Assembly: GCF_900142965.1 (NCBI RefSeq)
Contig: NZ_FRCQ01000045.1
Location: 1 to 38,550, forward strand
DNA: 38,550 nt
Origin: Rhizobacter sp. OV335
GTDB lineage: Bacteria > Pseudomonadota > Gammaproteobacteria > Burkholderiales > Burkholderiaceae_C
Reading direction: 5' to 3'
The notes beneath the pieces are model-generated. The model was not told the origin of the DNA, ran no database searches, and saw only the letters and a list, made by a program, of their open reading frames with translations. Of this stretch, positions 15,325 to 25,885 are shown one piece after another. The position numbers were made by a program, and so were the translations under genes. The number at the start of each line of letters is the position of its first letter. Position 1 is the first letter of the stretch.

Positions 15325-17478
15325 TCAACCGGTGGCAAGCGCCGCCACAGCCGCCGCACCGAGCGCACCCGCGTAGATGCTGAAATCGTCGACCTTGCCC
15401 TTCAGCAAGGGATCGGTCGCGTACTGCGACTTGCCGATGAACCCGGCCATGCCGACACCGAGGTGGTACGGCGCATAGACCACGTCGGCCTTGCTGCCCA
15501 CGGCCACGCCGTCGACGTACAAGGTCGCCAACTGCCCGGACAAGGTCACCGCCAGGTGCGTCCACTGTCCGGTCGGTACGGCCGTCTGGCCGACGACGTT
15601 CTGGGCGACATAGCCGTGCTCGGTGTCGATCGAGAACTGAGGCAAGCCTTGCGCATTTCGCGCCACCAGGAACATGGATCTCCGAGGACCGGAACCGAAG
15701 TCGAAGACCCGGGCCCAGGTCGTGGCGGCATCGAGGAAGACCCAGGTCGCGATGGTGAAGTCGCTCAGCGATGCAATGACGTTGGCCGGCAACGCGATGA
15801 AGTCGGCCACGCCATCGAGGACCACCGAGTGGCCCGCCTTGCGACCCGCCGCCCAGCCGTCGGCGCGAACCGTCTTGCTGGCCGGCCATTGCCCGGTGGC
15901 ATCGACGGCCGCCGTGCCGGTGGTTTCATCGAACGTGAGCTGCAGCAGTTGCTGCGCTTGGGTCGACACCGCCACCTCGTTGGACGTGCCGCTTTCACCA
16001 GCGCCATTGACGGCGGTCACCACGTACCAGGCCGACGCGAGCGGCGCCGTGTCGGTCCAGGTCAGGACCGATGTCACGCCGGTGGCGACGACCGCGTACG
16101 GCCCGCCGGCGCGAGCACCGCGCTTCACGGTGTACGAGTCGGCATCCGGCACGCCCCACCACGACAGTTCGACCTTGACCGCTTGCAGCCGCGCCGTCAG
16201 GCCGCTCGGCCGTGCTCCGGCGACGGGATCGCGCGCGAAGGTCAGCGTGCCGAAGCCGAGCTGATCGCCGTTGTCTCCGTCGTACTCCGGGCGCAATTGC
16301 AGGGCCTGCTGCCTGACCTCGGGCGCTGCGATGCCGAGGCGCCCTTCGTAGTGGTGGAGCACCAGCTCCCAGACCGGGCGCTTGATTCCCAGGCCGCCGC
16401 CGAGCACGGTGCTGTAACCCTGCTTGTTGTTGTAGGGCAGATAGGGGACTCCCTCGAAGCCCCCGTTGCCGTCCGGCAGGTTCGACTTCGCCACGTACCG
16501 GGCTCCGGCCAGGAAGCGGTGGTTGTCGTACGAATAGAGGTCGTCGCCCTGGTTCCATGCCGCCTCGAGGAATGCGCCGGCGAGGCCGATGCCCAGCGTG
16601 GAATGGCCCTGGTCGCGCCCGCTTTCCTGCCACTGACCCAGGTTCCCCGGGTGCACGTGGTAGACCGCTTGCAGGCCGGCGCCATGGCCCTGGCCGTTCC
16701 GGTAGTAGGCGAGCGCCTGGTCGTAGAGGTCCTCCCGGTCGCACAGCACGCCGATGCTGAGCATGCTGGCCAGCGTGCACTGGTCCCAGTTGGCCCAGTA
16801 GTTGGTGATCACCGCGCCGTTGTGGTTCTTCAGGAAGTCGGCGTTCCACGGATAGAAGACCGTCAGCATCATGTTCTGGAAGCGCTTGAAGTCTTCCGCC
16901 GCCCACCCGCTGTAGCTGCGCATGATCTCGGCCGCGTTCGCGAACTGGTAGCCATAGATGCCCGCGGCCAGGAATCGATCCGCGTTGCCGACGATCGAGG
17001 TCAGCGTGCCGGACCATGCGTTGAGAAAGACGACGGCCTGGTCGGCATAGCGGGCGTCCTGCGAGACCTTCCAGCGCAAGGCCAGTTGGTAGGCGCGGGC
17101 GATGTCGATGTACATCTGCGCGAAGTTCGAACCATCGCCACCCCGCACCACCTGCGCCAGTGGTCGAGGCGCGGCACCGAGCTGCGAGCGGCCGTTGGCG
17201 ATGAGGGCATTCCAGCCGTCGGTCCATGGCTGCGCGCCCAGCGCGACCTTCTCGCGCATGCGGGTGAAGTCGGCTTCGGTATGAAGCAGCCCCGGGTGGA
17301 CAAAGACCCGGGACGCCCCCTCGCTCGGCTGACCGGCCGATCGGCCGGCGTCTGCCGAATCGGCCTGGGTCTCTTCACCGTTGCTGCAGGCCTGCAGACC
17401 GAGCCCGCCGGCGCCGATGCCCAGCATGAAGGCCCGTCGCGAGAACGGCAGCGCTCCCTGGTTGTTGTCGTGAGTCAT
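15325..17478 (-). CDS. Tat-exported alginate-lyase-family protein with FN3 and LamG domains
   Basis: A 717-residue exported protein. The N-terminus SRRAFMLGIGAGGLGLQAC is a twin-arginine signal ending in a lipobox-like LQAC, so it is probably a Tat lipoprotein. Residues about 55-390 match the alginate_lyase helical-toroid family, with hallmark QESGRDQGHS, NWDQC and a conserved NHNGAVITNYW. An FN3 domain follows at about 425-509 and a LamG-like jelly roll at about 510-717 (FTIATWVFL, GQWTHLAVT, LYVDGVAVG, GKVDDFSIY). Substrate could be alginate or another acidic polysaccharide; the catalytic fold alone does not settle it. ATG at 17478 places the Tat motif near the N-terminus, and earlier in-frame starts do not. 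Confidence 0.87.
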   Translation of the reverse strand: MTHDNNQGALPFSRRAFMLGIGAGGLGLQACSNGEETQADSADAGRSAGQPSEGASRVFVHPGLLHTEADFTRMREKVALGAQPWTDGWNALIANGRSQLGAAPRPLAQVVRGGDGSNFAQMYIDIARAYQLALRWKVSQDARYADQAVVFLNAWSGTLTSIVGNADRFLAAGIYGYQFANAAEIMRSYSGWAAEDFKRFQNMMLTVFYPWNADFLKNHNGAVITNYWANWDQCTLASMLSIGVLCDREDLYDQALAYYRNGQGHGAGLQAVYHVHPGNLGQWQESGRDQGHSTLGIGLAGAFLEAAWNQGDDLYSYDNHRFLAGARYVAKSNLPDGNGGFEGVPYLPYNNKQGYSTVLGGGLGIKRPVWELVLHHYEGRLGIAAPEVRQQALQLRPEYDGDNGDQLGFGTLTFARDPVAGARPSGLTARLQAVKVELSWWGVPDADSYTVKRGARAGGPYAVVATGVTSVLTWTDTAPLASAWYVVTAVNGAGESGTSNEVAVSTQAQQLLQLTFDETTGTAAVDATGQWPASKTVRADGWAAGRKAGHSVVLDGVADFIALPANVIASLSDFTIATWVFLDAATTWARVFDFGSGPRRSMFLVARNAQGLPQFSIDTEHGYVAQNVVGQTAVPTGQWTHLAVTLSGQLATLYVDGVAVGSKADVVYAPYHLGVGMAGFIGKSQYATDPLLKGKVDDFSIYAGALGAAAVAALATG

Positions 17479-17549
17479 GGCGGTGCCGCAGGGCTTCAGC
17501 TTCGATGGCAGCATTTGCAGCAAAGCCCGGGCCATGCCTGAGGACCCGA

Positions 17550-17603
17550 AACAGGCGCAGCTTCGGTCAGGATCGGACGGTTTTGGTCCCTCTTGCGCCT
17601 GTT
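17550..17603. repeat. 10-bp inverted repeat in the gap upstream of the alginate-lyase-like gene
   Basis: AACAGGCGCA (17550-17559) and TGCGCCTGTT (17594-17603) are perfect reverse complements 34 nt apart, in the 183-nt gap between the MDR oxidoreductase stop and the alginate-lyase-like start. They lie about 72-125 nt upstream of that start, where an operator could sit. Nothing else is evident in this gap. Confidence 0.4.
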
Positions 17604-17661
17604 CGGCGTTTCGCCAGAACAATCCGGTTCAGGTTCCAGCCGCTTGCCGGTGCGTCAGGGC

Positions 17662-18663
17662 TCACTTGATCTTGATCACGACCTTGCCCTTGGCTCGGCC
17701 AGATTCAACATGGGCCAGCGCTTCGTTGGTGGATGAAAACGGGAAGACCTTGTCGATGACGGGCCGGATTGCACCGTCCTCGATCAGGCGAGTGATCTGC
17801 TGCAGCTGAACACCGTTCGCCTTCATGAAGAGGAAGGAATAGCCCACGCCTCGACCGCGTGCCCTGCGCCTGATGCCTGAGCTCAGCAGCCGCATCACCA
17901 GCTTCACGAAGCCCGGCGCCGCGATCTCCTTGCCGAACTCGGGGTCCGGCGGCCCGGAGATGGAGATGAGCCTGCCGCCGCTCTTCAGCACGCGCAGGGA
18001 CTTGCCCAGCGTCTTGCCGTCCTGGCTGTTCAGCACCACGTCGTAGCCTTGCAGGACGGTCTCGAAGTCCTGGGTGCGGTAGTCGACGACGACGTCGGCA
18101 CCCAGGCGCTTCACGAGCGCGGCGTTGGCGGCACTCGTCGTCGTGGCGACGCTCGCGCCCAGGTGTTTGGCCAACTGGATGGCGAAGGTGCCCACGCCAC
18201 CGGAGCCGGCCTGGATGAAGACCTTCTGCCCCTTCTTCAGGCCGGCCTTTTCGACGAGCGCCTGCCATGCCGTCAGCCCCACCAGCGGAATGGAAGCGGC
18301 TTCCTCCATCGTCAAGCCCTTGGGCTTGAGCGCAAGCGACGCCTCCTTGACCGGGACGAATTCTGCGAACGTGCCGATCCGGAAATCATCGGCCCGCGCA
18401 TAGACCTCATCGCCCGGCTTGAACTGCCGCACGCGCGCGCCCACCTTGACGACGACGCCCGCCACATCGTGACCGAGGATGATCGGCAGGCGATAGGGCA
18501 GCAGGAGTTTGAACTCGCCGCTCCGGATCTTGGCATCCAGCAGGTTCACGCCGGCGGCATGGACCTCGACCAGGACCTCGTCTTCACGGAGCTCCGGGGT
18601 CGGCATGTCCGCCAAGCGCAGAGAGGCTTGCTTCTGATAGCGATCGAGGACGAATGCCTTCAT
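17662..18663 (-). CDS. MDR-family NADP-dependent oxidoreductase (quinone-reductase-like)
   Basis: A 333-residue medium-chain dehydrogenase/reductase. N-terminal GroES-like fold (ILGHDVAGVVVKVGARVRQF), then a Rossmann domain with QAGSGGVGTFAIQLAK (about 148-163). The cysteines of the structural zinc site are absent, as in quinone and enone reductases that need no metal. It probably reduces quinones or activated alkenes with NADPH. Its ATG overlaps the SDR stop (ATGA), so it is the last gene of a TetR-SDR-MDR unit and is translationally coupled to the SDR. The exact substrate is not deducible. Confidence 0.9.
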   Translation of the reverse strand: MKAFVLDRYQKQASLRLADMPTPELREDEVLVEVHAAGVNLLDAKIRSGEFKLLLPYRLPIILGHDVAGVVVKVGARVRQFKPGDEVYARADDFRIGTFAEFVPVKEASLALKPKGLTMEEAASIPLVGLTAWQALVEKAGLKKGQKVFIQAGSGGVGTFAIQLAKHLGASVATTTSAANAALVKRLGADVVVDYRTQDFETVLQGYDVVLNSQDGKTLGKSLRVLKSGGRLISISGPPDPEFGKEIAAPGFVKLVMRLLSSGIRRRARGRGVGYSFLFMKANGVQLQQITRLIEDGAIRPVIDKVFPFSSTNEALAHVESGRAKGKVVIKIK

Positions 18664-19502
18664 GATTTCACCGCCAGCATCGCATCGAGCCGCAGATCCC
18701 TTCGAATCCCGGCATCGATCAGTCCGGCAGGCGCAAATCTGCGCAGCCATGTCAGCCGGGCAGCGAGCCCCCCGGCGGTGTAGCGCAGCAGTGGGCGAAC
18801 CGCACTGGCGGCCTTCAGCACGGTCTCGGCCACGACGCCCGGCTGGTCTGCGGTGGCCATCACTTCCTTCACGCGCTGGCTGACGGCGGTGCGGGCCTCG
18901 CGATACGCATCGAGCTTGGCGTCGGGCTGCATGAAGTTCGCGTCGAACGGCGTGTTGGTGTAAGCGGGCTCGATGACCGAGACCCGGATGCCCCTTGTGC
19001 GCAACTCATGGTCGAGCGACTCGGAATAGCCTTCGATCGCGTGCTTCGTCGCGGCGTAGAGCGCGCCGTACGGCATGGGCAACAAGCCAAGCACCGAGCC
19101 GATGTTGATGATGCGGCCGGCGCCCTGTTTGCGCATGTGCGGGAGGACGGCGCGCGTCATTCGGACGATCCCGAAGAAGTTGGTGTCGAAGATCGACTGG
19201 GCCTGCTCGATCGAGCTTTCTTCCGCTCCGGCAGGGGCGACCCCGAAGCCGGCGTTGTTGACGAGCAGGTCGATACGCCCCTCCCGCTGCATCAACTGCG
19301 AGACGGCATCGGCGACGGATGCATCGCTGGTCACGTCCAGCGGCAGCATCTCGAACGCTCGCTGGCGCCCGTCTTCACCGCGCCGGCTCGTGCCGTAGAC
19401 CTTGTAGCCTGCCTTCGCGAGCCGTTCCGCGGTGGCCTGGCCGATGCCTGATGAGGCGCCCGTCACGAGGGCGATCCTGGGCTTGCTGCTGGTTGCTGTC
19501 AT
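18660..19502 (-). CDS. Short-chain dehydrogenase/reductase (TetR-linked)
   Basis: A 280-residue classical SDR with cofactor motif TGASSGIG (about 15-22), NNAGFG and catalytic Tyr/Lys in YAATKHA, with the Ser in NIGSVLGL. The protein continues about 40 residues past the usual end, with a basic, amphipathic C-terminus (RLTWLRRFAPAG) resembling the extension of steroid- or lipid-active SDRs. ATG at 19502 follows GGAG with 8-nt spacing. A TATGAT-C-ATCATA dyad lies 33-45 nt upstream. The stop overlaps the MDR oxidoreductase start. It probably acts with that enzyme on a reactive carbonyl or quinone. Confidence 0.9.
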   Translation of the reverse strand: MTATSSKPRIALVTGASSGIGQATAERLAKAGYKVYGTSRRGEDGRQRAFEMLPLDVTSDASVADAVSQLMQREGRIDLLVNNAGFGVAPAGAEESSIEQAQSIFDTNFFGIVRMTRAVLPHMRKQGAGRIINIGSVLGLLPMPYGALYAATKHAIEGYSESLDHELRTRGIRVSVIEPAYTNTPFDANFMQPDAKLDAYREARTAVSQRVKEVMATADQPGVVAETVLKAASAVRPLLRYTAGGLAARLTWLRRFAPAGLIDAGIRRDLRLDAMLAVKS

Positions 19503-19534
19503 GTCGTGGCTCCGTCGGTGTTGGCTACTAGCAT

Positions 19535-19547
19535 TATGATCATCATA
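19535..19547 (-). promoter_or_regulatory. Operator-like dyad upstream of the SDR gene
   Basis: TATGAT-C-ATCATA is a perfect 6-bp dyad, AT-rich in GC-rich surroundings, 33 nt upstream of the SDR start. It shares the half-site TATGATGA (minus strand) with the site at 20180-20193 at the start of the adjacent TetR gene, and overlaps a CATAAT -10-like hexamer. A TetR-protein site is the simplest reading. Confidence 0.5.
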
Positions 19548-19587
19548 TGGAATGGCAAAAGAAAAGGCCACGACCCCCGGTGTGGGT

Positions 19588-20181
19588 TCAGTGGCCGGCA
19601 GGGGTGAGGTAGCGGCGTGCGGTGTCGAGCAGGTCGTCCGACAGCTTGGGATCGTCCACCGCGCGGGCCAGCAGCAAGGCGCCGACCATGGCGGAGATCG
19701 TCACCAGCGCCCGCTCGTGCGCGGCGGACTGCCCCCAGTCCGGCGACTGGCGGGCGAGCAGGTCGACCGTTTCCTTGATGTGCTGGGTCGTCACGCGACG
19801 CACCTCGGGGGCCTGGCGCGATGTTTCAGAACCCAGCGCCGCCAAGGGGCAACCCAGCTCGGGGTTCGCGGCATGCGCTCTGGAGAGGTAGGCGCCGAGC
19901 ATGGGCGCCAGTGCCGACCCGGCGGGCACGCTGGCCGCCACGTCCGCAGCCGCCGCAGCGGACTCCGCGCAGGCCCGGGCCGCCGCCTCGGCCAGCATGG
20001 CCTCACGCGATTCGAAGTGGGCATAGAAGGCACCGTGCGTCAGCCCAGCCTCCTTCATGATGTCGGCCACCCCGGTCCCGTCGTAGCCGCTGCGGCGGAT
20101 GGCACGCGCCGCCACGGCCACGATGCGCTCGTGCGTGGCCTCTTTGGCGGCGGCCCGGGCGGTTGTGGATGACTTTCGCAT
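19588..20181 (-). CDS. TetR/AcrR-family transcriptional regulator
   Basis: A 197-residue TetR-family repressor. Residues 15-62 are the helix-turn-helix domain (ERIVAVAARAIRRSGYDGTGVADIMKEAGLTHGAFYAHF). The rest is the helical ligand domain, with a CPLAALGSE segment seen in the AcrR-like branch that responds to electrophiles or quinones. ATG at 20181 is used; in-frame ATGs at 20190 and 20193 are possible, and none has a ribosome site. A TATGAT hexamer just upstream would give a nearly leaderless transcript. Probable role: repress the SDR and MDR genes that follow 85 nt downstream, and itself. Confidence 0.88.
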   Translation of the reverse strand: MRKSSTTARAAAKEATHERIVAVAARAIRRSGYDGTGVADIMKEAGLTHGAFYAHFESREAMLAEAAARACAESAAAAADVAASVPAGSALAPMLGAYLSRAHAANPELGCPLAALGSETSRQAPEVRRVTTQHIKETVDLLARQSPDWGQSAAHERALVTISAMVGALLLARAVDDPKLSDDLLDTARRYLTPAGH

Positions 20182-20193
20182 GATTGTCATCAT
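20180..20193 (-). promoter_or_regulatory. Operator-like dyad overlapping the TetR start codon
   Basis: ATGAT-TGTC-ATCAT is a 5-bp dyad that includes the TetR start codon and a TATGAT -10-like hexamer on the minus strand. It shares TATGATGA with the dyad at 19535-19547 but has a longer spacer (4 nt against 1). Autoregulation is the likely meaning. The 109 nt between here and the ssrA terminator (20194-20302) hold no gene. Confidence 0.5.
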
Positions 20194-20302
20194 ACGGCAT
20201 TTTTTGTGCCCATGGCGCACGCAAGGGTGGACGATGAAGAGTCCTGGGGTGGAATTCCTCACGGTCTTGCCGCCGGGCTTGATGGAGCTTCCGATGCACA
20301 AC

Positions 20303-20334
20303 AAAAAAGCCCTGGAGCGTTGGGGCTCCAGGGC
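20303..20334 (-). terminator. Rho-independent terminator of ssrA
   Basis: On the minus strand, GCCCTGGAGC-CCCAAC-GCTCCAGGGC is a perfect 10-bp stem followed by six T residues (20303-20308). It begins 36 nt after the CCA end of the tmRNA. Confidence 0.92.
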
Positions 20335-20370
20335 TTCTTGCAACATCACGGTCCTCGGTGGACCTTGTAC

Positions 20371-20774
20371 TGGTGGAGCCGGGGGGAATCGAACCCCCGT
20401 CCGAAAGCCTTCTCCGGGTAGATCTACATGTGTAGCTGACTGATTTGTTTTTGAGGACAGTGGTCGCGCAGCAGCACGCTACCCTCATCCCGAGTCACTT
20501 GATTTAGCCCTTGAACCGAGTGACCCGGCTCAGAGCGATTCCATGTGAATGACTTCGCAGCTCTTGGGTTGCCCCTCAAGCCCAGCCCATGGACGTGCTG
20601 TTGCGAAGCCCACCGGGATTAAGCGGCGGGGGGTAGCCCTTGGGCGGGTATTAAGCCGCTTTCAGGAACTTGTTGTCGTTCGCAGTTAAGTGCGATCCAG
20701 TGGATTTACGAGCGAACTGGTGCTCGACATGCCCCACTCCGAATCCGAACCTACGTCGAAACCTGGTCGGCCCC
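20371..20774 (-). ncRNA. ssrA: Transfer-messenger RNA (tmRNA)
   Basis: This RNA rescues stalled ribosomes by trans-translation and tags the stalled peptide for proteolysis. The 5' end GGGGCCGACC pairs with 3' CGGCTCCACCA to form a 7-bp acceptor stem containing the G3-U pair that alanyl-tRNA synthetase requires. The T arm reads GGGGGTTCGATTCCCCC. The tag frame is at 20651-20683 and encodes ANDNKFLKAA followed by TAA. The first six residues fit proteobacterial tags; the Lys before the final AA is unusual. The 404-nt length is normal for a one-piece tmRNA including its CCA. The 5' end lies 13 nt after the gph stop, so its promoter must be inside gph or further upstream. Confidence 0.96.
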
Positions 20775-20787
20775 AGAGCTGCGTAGT

Positions 20788-21453
20788 TTAGGCCATCGCC
20801 AGCAGCTTCAAGAGCTCATCGGGCGAATGAACGACATGCTGCGCGCCCCACACCGCCACCGGTTCGCCGACCCCCAGGTAGCCCCAGCCCGCAGCCACCG
20901 TCGCCATGCCCGCCGCCTGCCCGGCCTGCACATCGCGCAAGTCATCGCCGACGTACACGCAGTCGTGCGCCGCCACGCCCATCTGGCGCGCCGCCTCCAG
21001 CAACGGCGCCGGGTGCGGCTTTGAATGCGGTGTCGTGTCGCCGCTCACCACCGCGCCGGCCCGCACATCGAGCCCCAGCGCCGCCACCAGCGGGTTCGTG
21101 AAGCGCTGCGCCTTGTTCGTGACGATGCCCCAGCGCAGGCCGAGCGCCTCGATCGCGTCCAGCATCGCCGGCACCGCGTCGAACGCCCGCGTGTGCTGCG
21201 TCATCCGCACTTCGTAGCGGTCGAAGAACTCGTCGCGCAGCACGATGAAGCCGTCATCCGCCGGCGTGATGCCGAGCGCCACGCCGATCATTCCCCGCGC
21301 ACCCGAGCCGACCATCGGCCGGAACTGCTCGAAGGGCAGCGCCGGCAGGCCGCGCGTGGCGCGCATGTCGTTGGCCGTGCCGGCAAGGTCGGGGGCGCTG
21401 TCGATCAAGGTGCCGTCCAGGTCGAACAGCACCGCCTTCACGCGCAGGCTCAC
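20788..21453 (-). CDS. gph: Phosphoglycolate phosphatase
   Basis: A 221-residue HAD-superfamily phosphatase. FDLDGTL (motif I, nucleophile Asp), IVTNK (motif II), a Lys in SKPHPAPL (motif III) and YVGDDLRD (motif IV) are all present. The cap helical region [19 protein letters not shown] fits phosphoglycolate phosphatase, which clears 2-phosphoglycolate arising from DNA repair. GTG at 21453 overlaps the ubiG stop (GTGA), so the pair is translationally coupled. The ubiG-gph pairing is common in Burkholderiales. It could serve as a more general HAD phosphatase, but context favours Gph. The ssrA promoter probably lies in its 3' end. Confidence 0.92.
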   Translation of the reverse strand: MSLRVKAVLFDLDGTLIDSAPDLAGTANDMRATRGLPALPFEQFRPMVGSGARGMIGVALGITPADDGFIVLRDEFFDRYEVRMTQHTRAFDAVPAMLDAIEALGLRWGIVTNKAQRFTNPLVAALGLDVRAGAVVSGDTTPHSKPHPAPLLEAARQMGVAAHDCVYVGDDLRDVQAGQAAGMATVAAGWGYLGVGEPVAVWGAQHVVHSPDELLKLLAMA

Positions 21454-22184
21454 AGCGGTTTCCTGCAGGCGAACAGGTAGTTCACGCTGGTGTCGGCCGA
21501 GAGCCAGTAGCGCCCGGTCAGCGGGTTGTATTCCATGCCGCGCGTGCCCTCCAGCGCCAGCCCGGCACTGCGCGCCCACTGCGCGAGCTCGCTCGGCTTG
21601 ATGAAGCGCTTGTACTCGTGCGTGCCTTGCGGCAGCAGCTTCAGCAGGTATTCCGCGCCGACGATCGCGAACATGAAGGCCTTCGCGTTGCGGTTGATCG
21701 TCGAGAAGAAGACCCAGCCACCCGGCTTCGCGAGCGTCGCGCACGCCTGCACGATCGACGACGGGTCGGGCACGTGCTCCATCATCTCCATGCAGGTGAC
21801 GACGTCGAACTGCCCCGGCGCTTCGATCGCCAGCGCCTCGGCCGCGACCTCGCGGTACTCGACGCCGGTGGTGCCGGCCTCCATCGCATGCAGCTGCGCC
21901 ACCTTCAGCGCCTTGCCGGCGAGGTCGATGCCGAGCACGTCGGCGCCCTTGCGTGCCATCGAATCGGCCAGGATGCCGCCGCCGCAGCCGACGTCCAGCA
22001 CCCGCTTGCCCTTCAACGCGGCGAGCCGGTCGATCCAGTCCAGCCGCAGCGGGTTGATCTGGTGCAGCGGGCGGAATTCGCTGTCGGGGTCCCACCAGCG
22101 ATGAGCCAGGTCGCTGAATTTGGCGAGCTCTTGAGGGTCGGCGTTGATCATGAGGCCGTCAGTTTGACATGTCAGGGTCGACAT
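21450..22184 (-). CDS. ubiG: Ubiquinone biosynthesis O-methyltransferase
   Basis: A 244-residue class I methyltransferase that catalyses both O-methylations in ubiquinone synthesis. SAM motif I is [16 protein letters not shown] (about 63-78), post-I is VLGIDLAG, and [13 protein letters not shown] is the signature following motif II. The N-terminal [29 protein letters not shown] block is diagnostic for UbiG. It lies downstream of the OmpA-like gene, separated by a strong terminator, and overlaps gph. The promoter is expected between 22185 and 22232, though no clear hexamers are visible. Confidence 0.95.
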   Translation of the reverse strand: MSTLTCQTDGLMINADPQELAKFSDLAHRWWDPDSEFRPLHQINPLRLDWIDRLAALKGKRVLDVGCGGGILADSMARKGADVLGIDLAGKALKVAQLHAMEAGTTGVEYREVAAEALAIEAPGQFDVVTCMEMMEHVPDPSSIVQACATLAKPGGWVFFSTINRNAKAFMFAIVGAEYLLKLLPQGTHEYKRFIKPSELAQWARSAGLALEGTRGMEYNPLTGRYWLSADTSVNYLFACRKPL

Positions 22185-22232
22185 ATTCGAAGCAGAGGAA
22201 TCGCTCGCACCGCAGGTATTCCCCGCGCCAAT

Positions 22233-22257
22233 AAAAAACCCCGCCGAGGCGGGGTTT
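22233..22257 (-). terminator. Rho-independent terminator after the OmpA-like gene
   Basis: On the minus strand AAACCCCGCC-TC-GGCGGGGTTT, a tight stem, runs into TTTTTT (22233-22238). It starts 22 nt after the stop codon at 22280 and separates this gene from ubiG. Confidence 0.93.
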
Positions 22258-22279
22258 GTCGTGCATCAGCCGAGGCCGA

Positions 22280-22954
22280 TCACTTGTTGCGCGTACCAAC
22301 CACTTCGATTTCGACGCGGCGATTCTTCGCGCGGCCTTCGGCGGTCTTGTTGTCGGCGACAGGCTGCTTCTTGCCCTTGCCTTCGGTGTACACGCGGTTC
22401 TTCTCGATGCCCTTGCTCACCAGGTAGGTCTTGACCGCTTCGGCACGAGCGACCGACAGCTTCTGGTTGGCGGCGTCGCCACCGATCGCGTCGGTGTGGC
22501 CGACGGCGATGATGACTTCGAGGTTCACGCCCGAGGTCTTGCTGACCAGGTCGTCCAGCTTGGACTTGGCTTCCGGCTTCAGCGTCGACTTGCCGAAGTC
22601 ATAGAAGGCGTCAGCGGCGAAGGTGACCTTCTCGGAGACCGGAGCGACCGGAACGACGACCGGTGCGGGCGGTGCGACCGGGGCCGGAGCCATCGGGGCC
22701 GGGGCGGGAGCCGGGGCCTGTGCGACCGGAGCCGGTGCAGGCGGCGGCTTCAGGGCGCCGTCGCAAGCCTGGTTGGCCGTCGCCGGCGTCCAGTTGGCAT
22801 CGCGCCAGCAGAGTTCGCTGGTGCCGTTCTTCCAGGGGATGCCGGTGCTGTTGACCCAGTTGTCAGCCCCGTTGGATTGGGCGAACGCAACAGACGCTGA
22901 TGCGGCCAGCGCAGCGGTTGCGAAGAGCGATGCCACTTTATTCAGTTTCTTCAT
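22280..22954 (-). CDS. OmpA-family peptidoglycan-binding outer membrane protein
   Basis: A 224-residue envelope protein. Residues 1-26 are a Sec signal peptide (AASASVAFAQ). A short Trp/Cys-containing segment (about 27-70, with CWRDANW and ACDG) follows, then a Pro/Ala-rich linker (about 70-105), and the C-terminal OmpA domain (about 112-224) with the peptidoglycan-binding motif GHTDAIG...NQKLSVARA. There is no eight-strand barrel, so the N-terminus must anchor by the short segment. This layout matches the major OmpA of Bordetella and Burkholderiales. ATG at 22954 follows AGGAG. The gene is divergent from gyrA (276-nt gap). Confidence 0.92.
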   Translation of the reverse strand: MKKLNKVASLFATAALAASASVAFAQSNGADNWVNSTGIPWKNGTSELCWRDANWTPATANQACDGALKPPPAPAPVAQAPAPAPAPMAPAPVAPPAPVVVPVAPVSEKVTFAADAFYDFGKSTLKPEAKSKLDDLVSKTSGVNLEVIIAVGHTDAIGGDAANQKLSVARAEAVKTYLVSKGIEKNRVYTEGKGKKQPVADNKTAEGRAKNRRVEIEVVGTRNK

Positions 22955-23164
22955 GATTCTCCTCTTGAGGAATGTCGCAGATGGCCTGCAAAACGTCCAA
23001 ACCGGAATCGGAAAGGTACGGCGAAACCCTCGGTCCCGAGCGCTCACCACCGTCGACGGATTGTGCCATAGGGCCTCTGGCGACCCGGATTTTGGCCCGG
23101 GGTCGCGGCTTCGTCCTACGAGAGTCGAATCAGATGTTGCGCAAGCACTACAACGGCCGCGAAC

Positions 23165-23170
23165 TAGAAT
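23165..23170 (+). promoter_or_regulatory. Possible -10 hexamer for gyrA
   Basis: TAGAAT lies 60 nt upstream of the gyrA start in the 276-nt gap shared with the OmpA-like gene. The context CTAGAATC is the same as before lapA (33982-33989). A TTGCGC lies 22 nt upstream, too far for a standard -35. Evidence is the hexamer and position only. Confidence 0.3.
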
Positions 23171-23230
23171 CGCGGATTGCGCTCACGGGCCCGCCAGCGC
23201 CCGTCTTACCGGCTCCGCCGACGACCTCGA

Positions 23231-25884
<2,654 letters not shown>

Positions 25885-25885
<1 letters not shown>

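Noticed and set aside
20371-20447. Separate tRNA on the strength of the T arm and CCA
   Set aside because: The acceptor and T arm belong to the tmRNA; there is no D arm or anticodon arm, and the 5' partner is 400 nt away.
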